This document shows, piece by piece, positions 38,744-46,940 of a stretch of DNA of 64,000 nt; position 1 is the stretch's first letter; each line of letters opens with the position of its first letter. The notes beneath the pieces are model-generated. The model saw only the letters and a list, made by a program, of their open reading frames with translations. It did no database searches and was not told the DNA's origin. This stretch comes from Anabaena sp. FACHB-1237 (GTDB lineage Bacteria; Cyanobacteriota; Cyanobacteriia; Cyanobacteriales; Nostocaceae). The stretch covers positions 1-64,000 of the forward strand of contig NZ_JACJPV010000009.1 in assembly GCF_014696225.1 (NCBI RefSeq). Reading direction: 5' to 3'. Position numbers and translations under genes: made by a program.

Positions 38744-39769
38744 ATGTTTCATAACTTTACCATCAGTAAAGATAAAATCCAGCGTCGAGAACTCTTAAAA
38801 ATGGGTTTATTTGGTGCTGTAATATCAACTACCGCAGGAATTTGGCAACTTCTCAAAACCAAAAATAATCACACCGTAAAAATTCCTCCCTTAGTAGAAA
38901 TGCCACATTCTCATGGTGCTGCTAACCCAACTCAAGTATTGAGAAATTTTGAATACGGGACAATTAAACGGGAAAATGGGCGAATAATTCGAGAATTTCA
39001 GTTAGTTGCTGGTACTTCCCAAATACAGCTTAATACTGCTGTGTCTTATAACATCTGGGACTTAAACGGACGTATTCCTGGACCAACCCTACGGGCAAAG
39101 CAAGGGGAAAGAATAAGAATACTTTTTCTCAATAAAGCTGGACATTCTCACTCATTACATTTTCATGGTATTCATACCGCAGAAATGGATGGAGTAAAAC
39201 CAGTTAGTAACGGTAAAGCGACTATATATGAATTTGATGCTGAACCCTACGGCGTTCATTTATATCACTGTCATGTCGCACCTGTTACCCGGCACATTGC
39301 TAAAGGTTTATATGGAATGTTTATCATTGATCCACCTAAACCACGTCCTCCCGCCGATGAAATAGTATTAATTATGTCTGGATATGACATAAATGATGAT
39401 GACAAAAATGAGTTTTATGCTTTTAATGGTCTTCCCCATTATCTTATGCACAATCCTGTCAAAATTTATCAGAATCAATTAATTCGTGTCCATGTATTGA
39501 ACATTATTGAATTTGATCCCGCAGTGACGTTTCATATTCACGCTAACTTTTTTGATGTTTACCGTTCAGGAATGACTATGACTCCCAGTGAAAAAACGGA
39601 TGTTTTAACCATGGGAGTAGCAGAACGACACATTTTAGAGTTTGCTTTTAAGTATCCAGGAAAGTATATGTTTCATCCGCATCAGGATGTAATTGCCGAA
39701 AATGGCTGTATGGGACAGTTTGAAGTCATTGCTGCAAATGACTACCAAAATCTAGTCAAGAAATCGTAA
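38744..39769 (+). CDS. Two-domain multicopper oxidase, Tat-exported
   Basis: This 341-residue copper enzyme has a twin-arginine signal, IQRRELLKMGLFGAVIS (12-28), so it folds with copper and is exported. Domain 1 has LHFHG (H139, H141) and HLYHCHVAPVTRH (H172-H184). These give the type 2/3 histidines and a type 1 site (C176, H184, a Met nearby). Domain 2 has FHIHA (H264, H266) and FHPHQ (H311, H313) but no second type 1 cysteine. That arrangement resembles nitrite reductase and two-domain laccases with the type 1 site in domain 1. With FTR1 5 kb downstream, a ferroxidase role is the leading inference. Manganese or phenol oxidation or nitrite reduction are alternatives. The ATG at 38744 is preferred over a TTG at 38717. 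Confidence 0.85.
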   Translation: MFHNFTISKDKIQRRELLKMGLFGAVISTTAGIWQLLKTKNNHTVKIPPLVEMPHSHGAANPTQVLRNFEYGTIKRENGRIIREFQLVAGTSQIQLNTAVSYNIWDLNGRIPGPTLRAKQGERIRILFLNKAGHSHSLHFHGIHTAEMDGVKPVSNGKATIYEFDAEPYGVHLYHCHVAPVTRHIAKGLYGMFIIDPPKPRPPADEIVLIMSGYDINDDDKNEFYAFNGLPHYLMHNPVKIYQNQLIRVHVLNIIEFDPAVTFHIHANFFDVYRSGMTMTPSEKTDVLTMGVAERHILEFAFKYPGKYMFHPHQDVIAENGCMGQFEVIAANDYQNLVKKS

Positions 39770-39911
39770 TCATACTTACTGTACGTATTGATATGCTATT
39801 AAGATTATTGTTTCACTAAATTTTGACAATTTTTATCATTTATTTTATGGAGCCATAACTAGATAATCTCAATTAATTAACTAGCTAATTATCAGTGGGG
39901 TATATTTGCCA

Positions 39912-40376
39912 ATGGATGAACATTTAACTAAGTTACTTAATTTACCAGAAGTACAAGTAGAATCTTGGCATAATTCAGATCATTCTCTTTGTTTCAATTT
40001 AAGCATTTTAGCGTCGGGAATTGACTGTCCTTATTGCCATAAATATACAGCAGAATTACATCAAGTTAGGCCAATTTTAGTGAGAGATTTACCCACTTGT
40101 GGTCAACAAGTTTACTTAAATTTACCCCGTCGTCAGTTTTATTGTCGGTTATGTCAACGTTACATAACAGAACAATTAGAATTTATTAATTGGCGGAGAA
40201 ATTACACTAAAAGATATGAAGAGATGATTTGCTATTTAGTTAATAGTTCCAGTATTGATCAAGTCAGTAAGCAGGAAAATATTAGTATTCAACAGGTCAA
40301 GAATATTATTAATCATGTCAATCAACAAATAAAATCTAATGAGTTAAATAAAAAAGATTTCTCTCTACAAAAGTAA
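39912..40376 (+). CDS. Orphan ISL3-type zinc-ribbon/HTH protein (transposase N-terminal part)
   Basis: This 154-residue product matches only the N-terminal part of ISL3-family transposases. A zinc ribbon has CPYC (39-42) and CRLC (78-81) pairs, with the VRDLP and RRQFYC stretches between, followed by a helix-turn-helix at about 108-135. The catalytic DDE domain, about 250 more residues, is missing. The frame closes cleanly, and no transposase sequence or terminal inverted repeat is visible in the next 300 bases. It is either an IS remnant or a domesticated DNA-binding protein. Its placement between the oxidase and the membrane-protein operon makes a regulatory role conceivable. The ATG at 39912 is preferred to a TTG at 39906. 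Confidence 0.7.
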   Translation: MDEHLTKLLNLPEVQVESWHNSDHSLCFNLSILASGIDCPYCHKYTAELHQVRPILVRDLPTCGQQVYLNLPRRQFYCRLCQRYITEQLEFINWRRNYTKRYEEMICYLVNSSSIDQVSKQENISIQQVKNIINHVNQQIKSNELNKKDFSLQK

Positions 40377-40685
40377 ATACAATTTTTTAATTTGAAACAT
40401 AAGTTATGGTTATCACCATTAAGTCGAAAAATAAAAACTTTAGTTCAGTTAAGGTTTATTTTTTAACTAAAAATATGTATTATTTAATAAGTGCTGTCAT
40501 CAAGCAGGCACTGTTAATAAAGTAAAATATTTATTTGCGGAATTATTCACCGCAAGTAAATTTAGCTAATTGTTCTAAAAATTACATTTTTATGATCAAT
40601 TAAAAGAGTGCAAACCTCTCGGAAAAATCGCTAGATTATTTCATGGAAATGTAATTTATATAATTGCAAAGCAGGAGTATCTATC
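40377..40685. other. Leader region of the three-membrane-protein operon
   Basis: No gene is seen. A strong inverted repeat with 12-base arms, ATTTATTTGCGG and CCGCAAGTAAAT (40529-40540 and 40550-40561), has a 9-base loop and could fold in the leader RNA or serve as an operator. A CAGGAG ribosome binding site precedes the ATG at 40686. Confidence 0.55.
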
Positions 40686-41306
40686 ATGGTAGATTCAGGT
40701 ATTGATTCAGGTTCGAGGACTTTTCCTAAACAGCTAGATATTGCTAAAACTTCTGTATATGGGTTGAGCATCTTATCAGCAGGAATGTTTTTATTTTTGC
40801 CATTTTTTAATCTTTTACATCCTAGCCCCTGGCAGCGTTCACTAGGAACAATTCATGGCGTGGGAGCATTATTAGCAATGGTTGTTGCTGTGTATACAGG
40901 ACATTTAGCTTTTCCCTTACTGCGAGGATCAAGCAAAATATTACCCCAAATGCGTACCTTAACATTTTGGTCAAGTGCGATCGCATTTTTGGGCATCGCT
41001 ACAGGTAATTTAGTCTATATGCGTTACCGTGCAGGAATCGAATTTGGTGGTGCAAGAGCTTGGCTTAAAGAAAACTCCCCTTTAGTTCAATATGTACTCA
41101 TGGAGTACCACGAATTTAGCGTTTTATTTACCTTGCCATTAGGGGTAGCTTGTACCTGGATTTTATGGCAATATGGTGACTCAATTTTGGAAAAACAAAA
41201 CCGCCCCGTTCTTACTGCTACCTGTGTGGCTTTAATGGCAATGATGTTTTATGCCATGGGCGGGTTAGTTACTGGACTTGGTATTGCTAAAGTCCATGCC
41301 TTGTAA
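40686..41306 (+). CDS. Unknown five-helix membrane protein of metal island
   Basis: I do not recognise this 206-residue family with confidence. It has about five transmembrane helices at residues 22-44, 54-80, 92-112, 134-163 and 175-200. Membrane-associated histidines occur at 45, 57, 73, 142 and 204. Two are on helix 2 (IHGVG...TGH) and one on helix 4 (EYHEFS). This placement is reminiscent of, but not proof of, haem ligation in b-type cytochromes or metal coordination. It is the first gene of an operon with the next two (34- and 23-base gaps). The operon lies between a multicopper oxidase and an FTR1 permease. Confidence 0.7.
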   Translation: MVDSGIDSGSRTFPKQLDIAKTSVYGLSILSAGMFLFLPFFNLLHPSPWQRSLGTIHGVGALLAMVVAVYTGHLAFPLLRGSSKILPQMRTLTFWSSAIAFLGIATGNLVYMRYRAGIEFGGARAWLKENSPLVQYVLMEYHEFSVLFTLPLGVACTWILWQYGDSILEKQNRPVLTATCVALMAMMFYAMGGLVTGLGIAKVHAL

Positions 41307-41340
41307 TTAATTTGTAATTAAATATTTGAGGATCATTTCT

Positions 41341-41817
41341 ATGACTGAATACCCAAAGTCATCTCAAGTTACCACGGAATTAGAACCTTTTTATAGTCAC
41401 CTTTGGCAAAAATTAAAAGGCTTTCCTGTGTTTCTATATCAAGGTTCAAATAACCCACCAACTGTTTCTGGACCAGCAGCCGCAGCTTTGATTAGTGCAT
41501 CAATTGGCTGTTTTACAATGATGGTGGCACACCATTTATCGGATACGAATAAAAACATTGAAAAAATGCTTTGGTCACTTGGCAGTTGGATACCAGGTAG
41601 TCATAACCCTAGTAAAGTTTGGGGTAATATTGGGAGTTATTCTGGGAAAGAAACAGTGTTACTTATAGGTTGGCTTGTCAGCTGGGCTATTCTTTCGGTA
41701 GTTTGGAAAAACAAAAAAATTAAGTCCAGAACCATATTTTTCTGGATGTTCACCTTAATGATTGCCGCTACTGCAATGAGTTGGCACCCCTTATTCCCCT
41801 ATTTACCATTGACATAA
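41341..41817 (+). CDS. Unknown three-helix membrane protein of metal island
   Basis: This 158-residue product has a hydrophilic N-terminus of about 40 residues and three predicted transmembrane helices at about 42-64, 103-121 and 130-147. The histidine pair H64-H65 sits at the end of helix 1 (MMVAHHLSD), with other histidines at 88 and 149. A GAGGA ribosome binding site precedes the ATG at 41341, so a 5-codon upstream extension is not needed. No family was recognised. It is the second gene of the operon, probably a partner of the preceding protein. Confidence 0.65.
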   Translation: MTEYPKSSQVTTELEPFYSHLWQKLKGFPVFLYQGSNNPPTVSGPAAAALISASIGCFTMMVAHHLSDTNKNIEKMLWSLGSWIPGSHNPSKVWGNIGSYSGKETVLLIGWLVSWAILSVVWKNKKIKSRTIFFWMFTLMIAATAMSWHPLFPYLPLT

Positions 41818-41840
41818 TAAATCAACCAAGGATGTGAGTT

Positions 41841-42053
41841 ATGCAAATACAAAGAACAGAAAATTTAGCTAAAGAAAAAATATCAGATAGAGAATTACAG
41901 AAATATGTCTGGGTATTAATTGGTGTTTTTTCTCTCTTAGCCGTTACTTATCCTACATCTATGATGCGCGTTAGTCAGATGGAAAAGTTTAAAGGCTTTC
42001 ATGTTAAGTCTTTAAGTTTTGAAGGCAAATATGACTTGGGTTTAGCAAAGTAA
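41841..42053 (+). CDS. Unknown small single-helix membrane protein of metal island
   Basis: This 70-residue product has a charged N-terminal 22 residues, one transmembrane helix (about 24-42, YVWVLIGVFSLLAVTYPTS) and a short positively charged tail. AGGATG precedes the start. The size and topology suit a small subunit that stabilises a membrane complex with the two preceding proteins. No family was recognised. Confidence 0.6.
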   Translation: MQIQRTENLAKEKISDRELQKYVWVLIGVFSLLAVTYPTSMMRVSQMEKFKGFHVKSLSFEGKYDLGLAK

Positions 42054-42365
42054 AGACCCCATGCTTTTTTGATACAAGTATCTGCAATGGAGTCTAATTA
42101 GTTTTTCTTATTTTAGTTTCTCATTTCCAGGCGGCCACCTGGGAATGAGTACCTGTGCTAATTATAAGCTTTAATGCTTTGAATTGAGAACATAAATTTA
42201 AAAAATCTAAAAAAATCTAAATTATACCCAGAACACAAAAAATTAGTTGATAAATACTTTCATTTATGATAAATATTTATGAATATCTATTGCGAATACT
42301 TATTAGTTTTTTTCACTAGACATTCAGAAAACACTGTTTATCCCATTTTCAATCCAGGAGCAACA
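42054..42365. other. Spacer with strong hairpin
   Basis: No gene is seen. CTCATTTCCAGG (42120-42131) pairs with CCTGGGAATGAG (42138-42149) with one G-T, around CGGCCA. It may end transcription of the membrane-protein operon, although a T-run is missing. AT-rich sequence with ATTTATGATAAATATTTATGA follows before the lipoprotein gene. Confidence 0.55.
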
Positions 42366-43376
42366 ATGATTAAATCTCGTTATATATTTCTATCTATTGG
42401 TGCGTGTATCATTATTTCCCTGAGTTCCTGCACCAACAGCACACCAACAGCAGATATTAAAACCACACCAAATACAGCACAAGTGACAGAAATAAGCGCC
42501 CACAGTGGCCACAGTAATAAACCAAAAATCAATATTAATAATGCCATTTTATCCCAATTAGATAAACTAGAAGCTAAATTAGGAGTACCCGCATTATCTA
42601 ATAAAATTCAAGCTGGTAGACCTTATGGTTCTGCTCAAGATTTAGTCACAAAAAAAGTTATTAGTCAAGGCCAATTTGACCAAATTAAAGATATGGTGAC
42701 AGTGGAAGATATAGTATTAACAGGAGAAGCCAAAGATATAGACTTCATGACCAAATTAGGGTTAATGAAAGGACATCTTTTAGTAGCCAAAGAACTATTA
42801 GACCAAAATGAACCTAAACAAGCTGAACCCCATATAGGACATCCAGTAGAGGAAATATATATTGATGTGGAAGAACAGTTAAATGACAGAAAAGTTACAC
42901 AATTTAAGAGTAATTTAGTAAGATTACAAGAATTAGTGAAAAGTAACCCTAAGAGTGAAAAAATTAAGAGTGAGTTTAGTAATTCTATGGTAGCAGTAGA
43001 TAAAGCGATCGCCTCATTGCCAAAAGAAGAAATCAGCAAACCTACATTTATTTTTCAAGTAATAAATAGCTTATTAGATGCTGCTAATTCTGAATATGGT
43101 GCAGCTATAGCCAAGGGCAAAATTACCGAACCCATAGAATATCAAGACTCTCGTGGTTTTGTAATTTATTCTCAAGAATTATACAAAACTATTGCTACCC
43201 AAATCAATCAAAAAAATCCTGAAATCAACAAAACCATAGAAACCAACTTAGCAGAACTAGTGAAAACTTGGCCAACAGCTATACCTCCAGCACAAGCAGT
43301 TAAAACCCCCGAACAAGTGAGTAAAATTATTAAAACCATCGAAGAAAACGCACAAAAAATCATTAAAGGAAATTAA
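42366..43376 (+). CDS. Lipoprotein with helix-hairpin-helix domain, metal island
   Basis: This 336-residue lipoprotein starts at the ATG at 42366, which has an AGGAG site. Its signal peptide ends in lipobox LSSC (C22), so it is anchored to a membrane outside the cytoplasm. A His/Ser-rich linker (HSGHSN) leads into a ComEA-like helix-hairpin-helix region (about 50-115, INNAILSQLDKLEAKLGVP and GRPYGSAQDLV). A helical C-terminal domain holds KGHLLVAKELL and PHIGHPVEEIYIDVEEQL. The histidines and acidic residues there could bind metal, which recalls the periplasmic partners of EfeU/FTR1 permeases, but homology was not established by eye. A frame extending 29 codons upstream is ignored. Confidence 0.65.
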   Translation: MIKSRYIFLSIGACIIISLSSCTNSTPTADIKTTPNTAQVTEISAHSGHSNKPKININNAILSQLDKLEAKLGVPALSNKIQAGRPYGSAQDLVTKKVISQGQFDQIKDMVTVEDIVLTGEAKDIDFMTKLGLMKGHLLVAKELLDQNEPKQAEPHIGHPVEEIYIDVEEQLNDRKVTQFKSNLVRLQELVKSNPKSEKIKSEFSNSMVAVDKAIASLPKEEISKPTFIFQVINSLLDAANSEYGAAIAKGKITEPIEYQDSRGFVIYSQELYKTIATQINQKNPEINKTIETNLAELVKTWPTAIPPAQAVKTPEQVSKIIKTIEENAQKIIKGN

Positions 43377-43741
43377 TAGTAACCCAAGTTGCTAGTTATT
43401 AATTTTCGGATATTTTGTAGTGTGTAGGGTGCGTCAGACAGAATAATTTGGGTTAAAATTACCAATTTTAAGATTCTGACGCACCTTACTTCATCTAACT
43501 GGCAACTTACGTTAGTAATGAATAACAGTAATACCAACGTACAAAATTAATCATCTCACACCCTTGGAAATCAACAAAAAACAGCTTAAAATAAATCAAA
43601 AGAGAGGAAATAGTGAAAACTTAAACATCAAAAAAACTCCAGGATGCCAATAGATAAACCAATAGATAATATTGGTATAACACCTCACAAAAATTCTCTC
43701 AAACAGCCCCTGAAATTGTAATTTGCCAAACTTAACAAAAA
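43377..43741. other. Spacer with MITE-like repeat
   Basis: No gene is seen in 365 bases. A GCGTCAGA-family element lies at 43425-43488. The rest should contain the promoter of the ferritin-like gene. No ribosome binding site is visible before the ATG at 43742. Confidence 0.5.
43425..43488. repeat. MITE-like repeat (GCGTCAGA family), intact copy
   Basis: It starts TAGGGTGCGTCAGA and ends TTCTGACGCACCTTA, with 13-14 bp terminal inverted repeats. It also has an internal palindrome-like AAAATTACCAATTTT. Confidence 0.75.
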
Positions 43742-44176
43742 ATGCGAGAACTCGACCACCAAAAAACCATTGATCTCCTTAATGCTATCATGGAATTTGA
43801 ATTAGCAGGAGTAGTACGTTATACTCATTATTCCCTGATGGTAACAGGACCTAACCGTATTCCTATTGTCGCATTTTTCAAAGCCCAAGCCAGTGAATCT
43901 TTATTACACGCACAACAAGTAGGAGAAATTTTAACAGGTTTAGATGGCCATCCTACCTTGAGAATTGCACCAATGGAAGAAACTTTCAAACATACAGTTA
44001 AAGATATTTTGCAAGAAAGTTTATCTCACGAGAGAAAAGCCCTAGATATGTACAAAAGTCTCCTAGAAACTGTGGCAGATGCCAGTATTTACCTAGAAGA
44101 ATTTACTCGTGGTATGATAGGTCAAGAAGAAATGCACAACTTAGAACTCAAGAAAATGCTACGGGATTTTAGCTAG
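43742..44176 (+). CDS. Ferritin-like (bacterioferritin-family) protein
   Basis: This 144-residue four-helix protein has diiron ligand motifs in the order of the bacterioferritin family: E-F-E at 18-20 with Y27 nearby, E52 with H56, E97 in SHERKA, and E129-x-x-H132. It probably oxidises and stores iron, or handles peroxide. It is slightly shorter than classic bacterioferritin (about 158), and the usual haem-ligating methionine could not be assigned. Its position directly before FTR1 suits buffering of newly imported iron. Confidence 0.8.
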   Translation: MRELDHQKTIDLLNAIMEFELAGVVRYTHYSLMVTGPNRIPIVAFFKAQASESLLHAQQVGEILTGLDGHPTLRIAPMEETFKHTVKDILQESLSHERKALDMYKSLLETVADASIYLEEFTRGMIGQEEMHNLELKKMLRDFS

Positions 44177-44190
44177 TATATCATGAGAAA

Positions 44191-44225
44191 TTAGTAGGGG
44201 TTTAGCAGTGCTAAACCCCTACTAA
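44191..44225. repeat. Hairpin repeat TAGGGGTTTAGCA family, copy 2
   Basis: A 17-bp perfect stem (TTAGTAGGGGTTTAGCA with its complement) has a one-base centre and lies 14 bases past the ferritin-like gene's stop. Confidence 0.75.
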
Positions 44226-44274
44226 GATTAAATTATAAAAGTGTATAATCCCCTGACAAATTTTAACAAATTAG

Positions 44275-44337
44275 TATGGTGCATCAGATATCAATAATCT
44301 GTTTATTTGCGTGATTTATGCTGTCTGACGCACCCTA
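44275..44337. repeat. MITE-like repeat upstream of FTR1
   Basis: It starts TATGGTGCATCAGATATC and ends TGTCTGACGCACCCTA, a family member with slightly eroded left end. It lies only 32 bases before the FTR1 start codon and so may carry or displace promoter elements. Confidence 0.7.
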
Positions 44338-44369
44338 CATCTACATCTAACAGAAAATCATTAAAAACT

Positions 44370-45326
44370 ATGAACTTTAGTACTCTTTTACCTACTTTTG
44401 TCATTACTCTCCGGGAAGGAGTAGAAGCTGCCCTGGTGGTAGGAATTGTATTAGCATTATTACATAAAGCCAAACAATCTCATCTAAAATCTTGGGTTTT
44501 TGGTGGTGTTGCTGTGGGTATTTTTGTCAGTGCTTTAATTGGCATTTTATTTACATTTCTGATTAAATTCTTAGGCAATATTAACCCAGAATATACTCCT
44601 GTAGTTGAACCAACACTAGAATCTTTATTTGGTATATTAGCCATAATTATGCTGAGTTGGATGTTAATTTGGATGACAACACAAGCCAAATTAATGAAAG
44701 CACAAGTTGAAGGTGCAGTTAATGAAGCATTAGCAAAAAATGGTCATGCTGGTTGGGGAGTTTTTACCTTGATATTAATTGCTGTTACTCGTGAAGGTTT
44801 TGAAACAGTTTTATTTATAGCTGCTAATTTTCAACAAGGTTTATTACCCACAATAGGGGCTTTATTGGGTTTAGCTACAGCCGCAGCAATTGGTGTTTTA
44901 TTGTTTAAATGGGGTGTGAAAATTAATATTCGCCAGTTTTTCCAAACTATGGGCATTTTCTTAATTTTAATTGTGGCTGGTTTAGTAGTTTCTTCATTAC
45001 ATCATTTTGATGAAGCTATGGCTAACTTTTCTCTTAGTAGTCGTGCATCAGAAAATATTTGTTTCTATTATCAACACTTTAGTAAAGTACATTCTTGTAT
45101 TCTTGGTCCATTAGTTTGGAATTTAGAAAAAATACTTCCTGATGATAATTTTCCAGGGATTATTTTTAAATCATTATTTGGTTATAGAGATCAAATTTTC
45201 TTAGTGCAAGCCATAGGATATTTAATGTTTTTAACTATTATTGGTGCGTTATATTTCCGCAGTTTAACCAGTGGAGTAATTCCCCAAAATACAAAAAGAA
45301 TTTCAGTGAATAACTCCACTAATTAA
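44370..45326 (+). CDS. FTR1 family iron permease
   Basis: This 318-residue, seven-helix permease carries the two family-defining REGxE motifs, REGVE (15-19) and REGFE (141-145), which bind and translocate iron. In yeast Ftr1 works with the multicopper oxidase Fet3, and in bacteria EfeU works with EfeO/EfeB. Cyanobacterial homologues (cFTR1) take up iron. The multicopper oxidase and HHH lipoprotein upstream may be its periplasmic partners. The ATG at 44370 starts the conserved first helix. A longer frame from 44307 would translate part of the MITE-like repeat and is rejected. Confidence 0.88.
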   Translation: MNFSTLLPTFVITLREGVEAALVVGIVLALLHKAKQSHLKSWVFGGVAVGIFVSALIGILFTFLIKFLGNINPEYTPVVEPTLESLFGILAIIMLSWMLIWMTTQAKLMKAQVEGAVNEALAKNGHAGWGVFTLILIAVTREGFETVLFIAANFQQGLLPTIGALLGLATAAAIGVLLFKWGVKINIRQFFQTMGIFLILIVAGLVVSSLHHFDEAMANFSLSSRASENICFYYQHFSKVHSCILGPLVWNLEKILPDDNFPGIIFKSLFGYRDQIFLVQAIGYLMFLTIIGALYFRSLTSGVIPQNTKRISVNNSTN

Positions 45327-45332
45327 CCGTAG

Positions 45333-45360
45333 GTTGGGTTAAGCTGCATCGCAACCCAAC
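45333..45360. repeat. Hairpin GTTGGGTT...AACCCAAC between FTR1 and porin
   Basis: Arms of eight bases (45333-45340 and 45353-45360) flank AAGCTGCATCGC and are followed by TTTTATA. It lies between convergent genes and may terminate both. It resembles a common cyanobacterial intergenic repeat. Confidence 0.6.
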
Positions 45361-45377
45361 TTTTATACCCTTATACC

Positions 45378-46940
45378 CTAAAAACTAAAGGTAGTTCTCA
45401 AAGCACCAATAACTATATCATCATTATTATTGTCATGATTTGGTGCAGTCAACCACACTAAACCGGGTGTAATAGTGATGTTATCGCTAACTTTGTACTG
45501 ATAAAATGCCTCTATGTGATAGGATGTATTGGGGTCTGCTGTTACTGGTAATCCTACTGTAGCACTAGTTACCTTTGGTTCCATACCCAAGATCACACCA
45601 GCTAAGTTACCTTTTTTACCCAAGTCGGGAAAACCTAAAGTAACAGCATAATTCCAAATATCCACATCTCCTTTAGTACCAGTTAATACCTGACTATTGG
45701 TATATCCCGCCCAACCACCAAGTACCAATTGATCACTAATACCTATGGATGTTTGCACACCGTAGGAATTACTAGAAAATGCTTCACCTGCAAAACTTGT
45801 GGTAGCGTTATTACTACCTGTTAGTAATGGTTGGTTATAGGAGTTGATGTAAGTTAAACCTACTGAAATGCGATCGCTTGGCTTTAAATTCAACTGTGCT
45901 AAAGCCCCATACTTACCATCAAATAACCCATTACCAGGCTGAGGATCATTGGCTGTACCTGCTAAATAACCTAAACTTAATCCTAGCTTTTTGTTAAATT
46001 GATGGTTAATTGCTATACCTTTATCACCTAATTGTCCATAAATGGGATTTCTTGTACCAAAGGTAGATAATGCACCAAAAGCACCATCACCATCAAAAAG
46101 GTTTACGGTACTAGTAACATCATCCGCAGCACCAGCATTAGCAATCAGTTTTACTTGAGTATTTTTACTTAGAGGAAAGTTATACCATAAAGCATCTAGG
46201 ATGGCATTGCCACTACCCTGAAAAAACAAGTTACCTTCTGTGGTACTCAGGAAACCAGGACTGCTAATATTGTTACTTTGGATTCTGGTGAATAAAGTAT
46301 CTTTACCCGTAAAACTACTTACTAATTCCACTCGCGCCCTTGCGCCTAATGTAGTATTCTTATCCGTAATACTCGCACCATCAACTTGATCACTCGATAG
46401 AATACCACTGACAACCGTTACTACTTGTCCCTGTAGTTTAGTAGTATTTGAAAATTGACTTGCCTCTAGTTCAGCAGTTCGCACCTCTAATGCGTCCACT
46501 CTACCTCTTAAAGTAGCTAATTCTGCACTAAACTCTTCATATAACTTCTGAATTGTGGCTACGTCTTCTTTTTTAGGTAGATCCCCTGTAGCAGTGGCAA
46601 TTAGTTCATTTACTCGATCTAAACAAGTATTTAAACCAGCTGCAAATTCATATCGTGATAATGCTCTATTGCCACGAAATATACCATTAGGATATCCTGC
46701 AATACAGCCATAACGTTCTACTAGTGATTGCAATGCTTGAAATGCCCAGTCATTGGGTTGTACATCAGAAAGTTGAGATACTGACGTAACTTGTGATACT
46801 GACTCTTCTTGAGTAGAATCATTAGTATTTTTTGATTCAACGTTTTGTTGTGATAACTCTTCAGCTGACACTCCACAATTCATTAATACTATAGCAGAAA
46901 ACAGTATAGAACTACTAGCAATTTTGAGACTTTTCAGCAT
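45378..46940 (-). CDS. SLH-OprB iron uptake porin
   Basis: This 520-residue outer-membrane porin has a signal peptide (about 1-27), a single SLH domain that anchors to peptidoglycan (about 50-115, DVQPNDWAFQALQSLVERYG and ALSRYEFAAGLNTCLD), a short coiled coil (about 130-162) and an OprB-type beta-barrel ending in TFSF. This layout is that of cyanobacterial SomA/iron-uptake porins that let inorganic iron cross the outer membrane. A terminal phenylalanine is present as expected for BAM insertion. ATG at 46940 was chosen. A GTG two codons upstream is slightly better spaced from AGGGG. It is divergent from znuA and shares its regulatory spacer. Confidence 0.88.
   Translation of the reverse strand: MLKSLKIASSSILFSAIVLMNCGVSAEELSQQNVESKNTNDSTQEESVSQVTSVSQLSDVQPNDWAFQALQSLVERYGCIAGYPNGIFRGNRALSRYEFAAGLNTCLDRVNELIATATGDLPKKEDVATIQKLYEEFSAELATLRGRVDALEVRTAELEASQFSNTTKLQGQVVTVVSGILSSDQVDGASITDKNTTLGARARVELVSSFTGKDTLFTRIQSNNISSPGFLSTTEGNLFFQGSGNAILDALWYNFPLSKNTQVKLIANAGAADDVTSTVNLFDGDGAFGALSTFGTRNPIYGQLGDKGIAINHQFNKKLGLSLGYLAGTANDPQPGNGLFDGKYGALAQLNLKPSDRISVGLTYINSYNQPLLTGSNNATTSFAGEAFSSNSYGVQTSIGISDQLVLGGWAGYTNSQVLTGTKGDVDIWNYAVTLGFPDLGKKGNLAGVILGMEPKVTSATVGLPVTADPNTSYHIEAFYQYKVSDNITITPGLVWLTAPNHDNNNDDIVIGALRTTFSF

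Noticed and set aside
39906..40685. Complete active insertion sequence
   Set aside because: Only the N-terminal zinc-ribbon/HTH part of a transposase is present, with no catalytic domain and no terminal inverted repeats detected.
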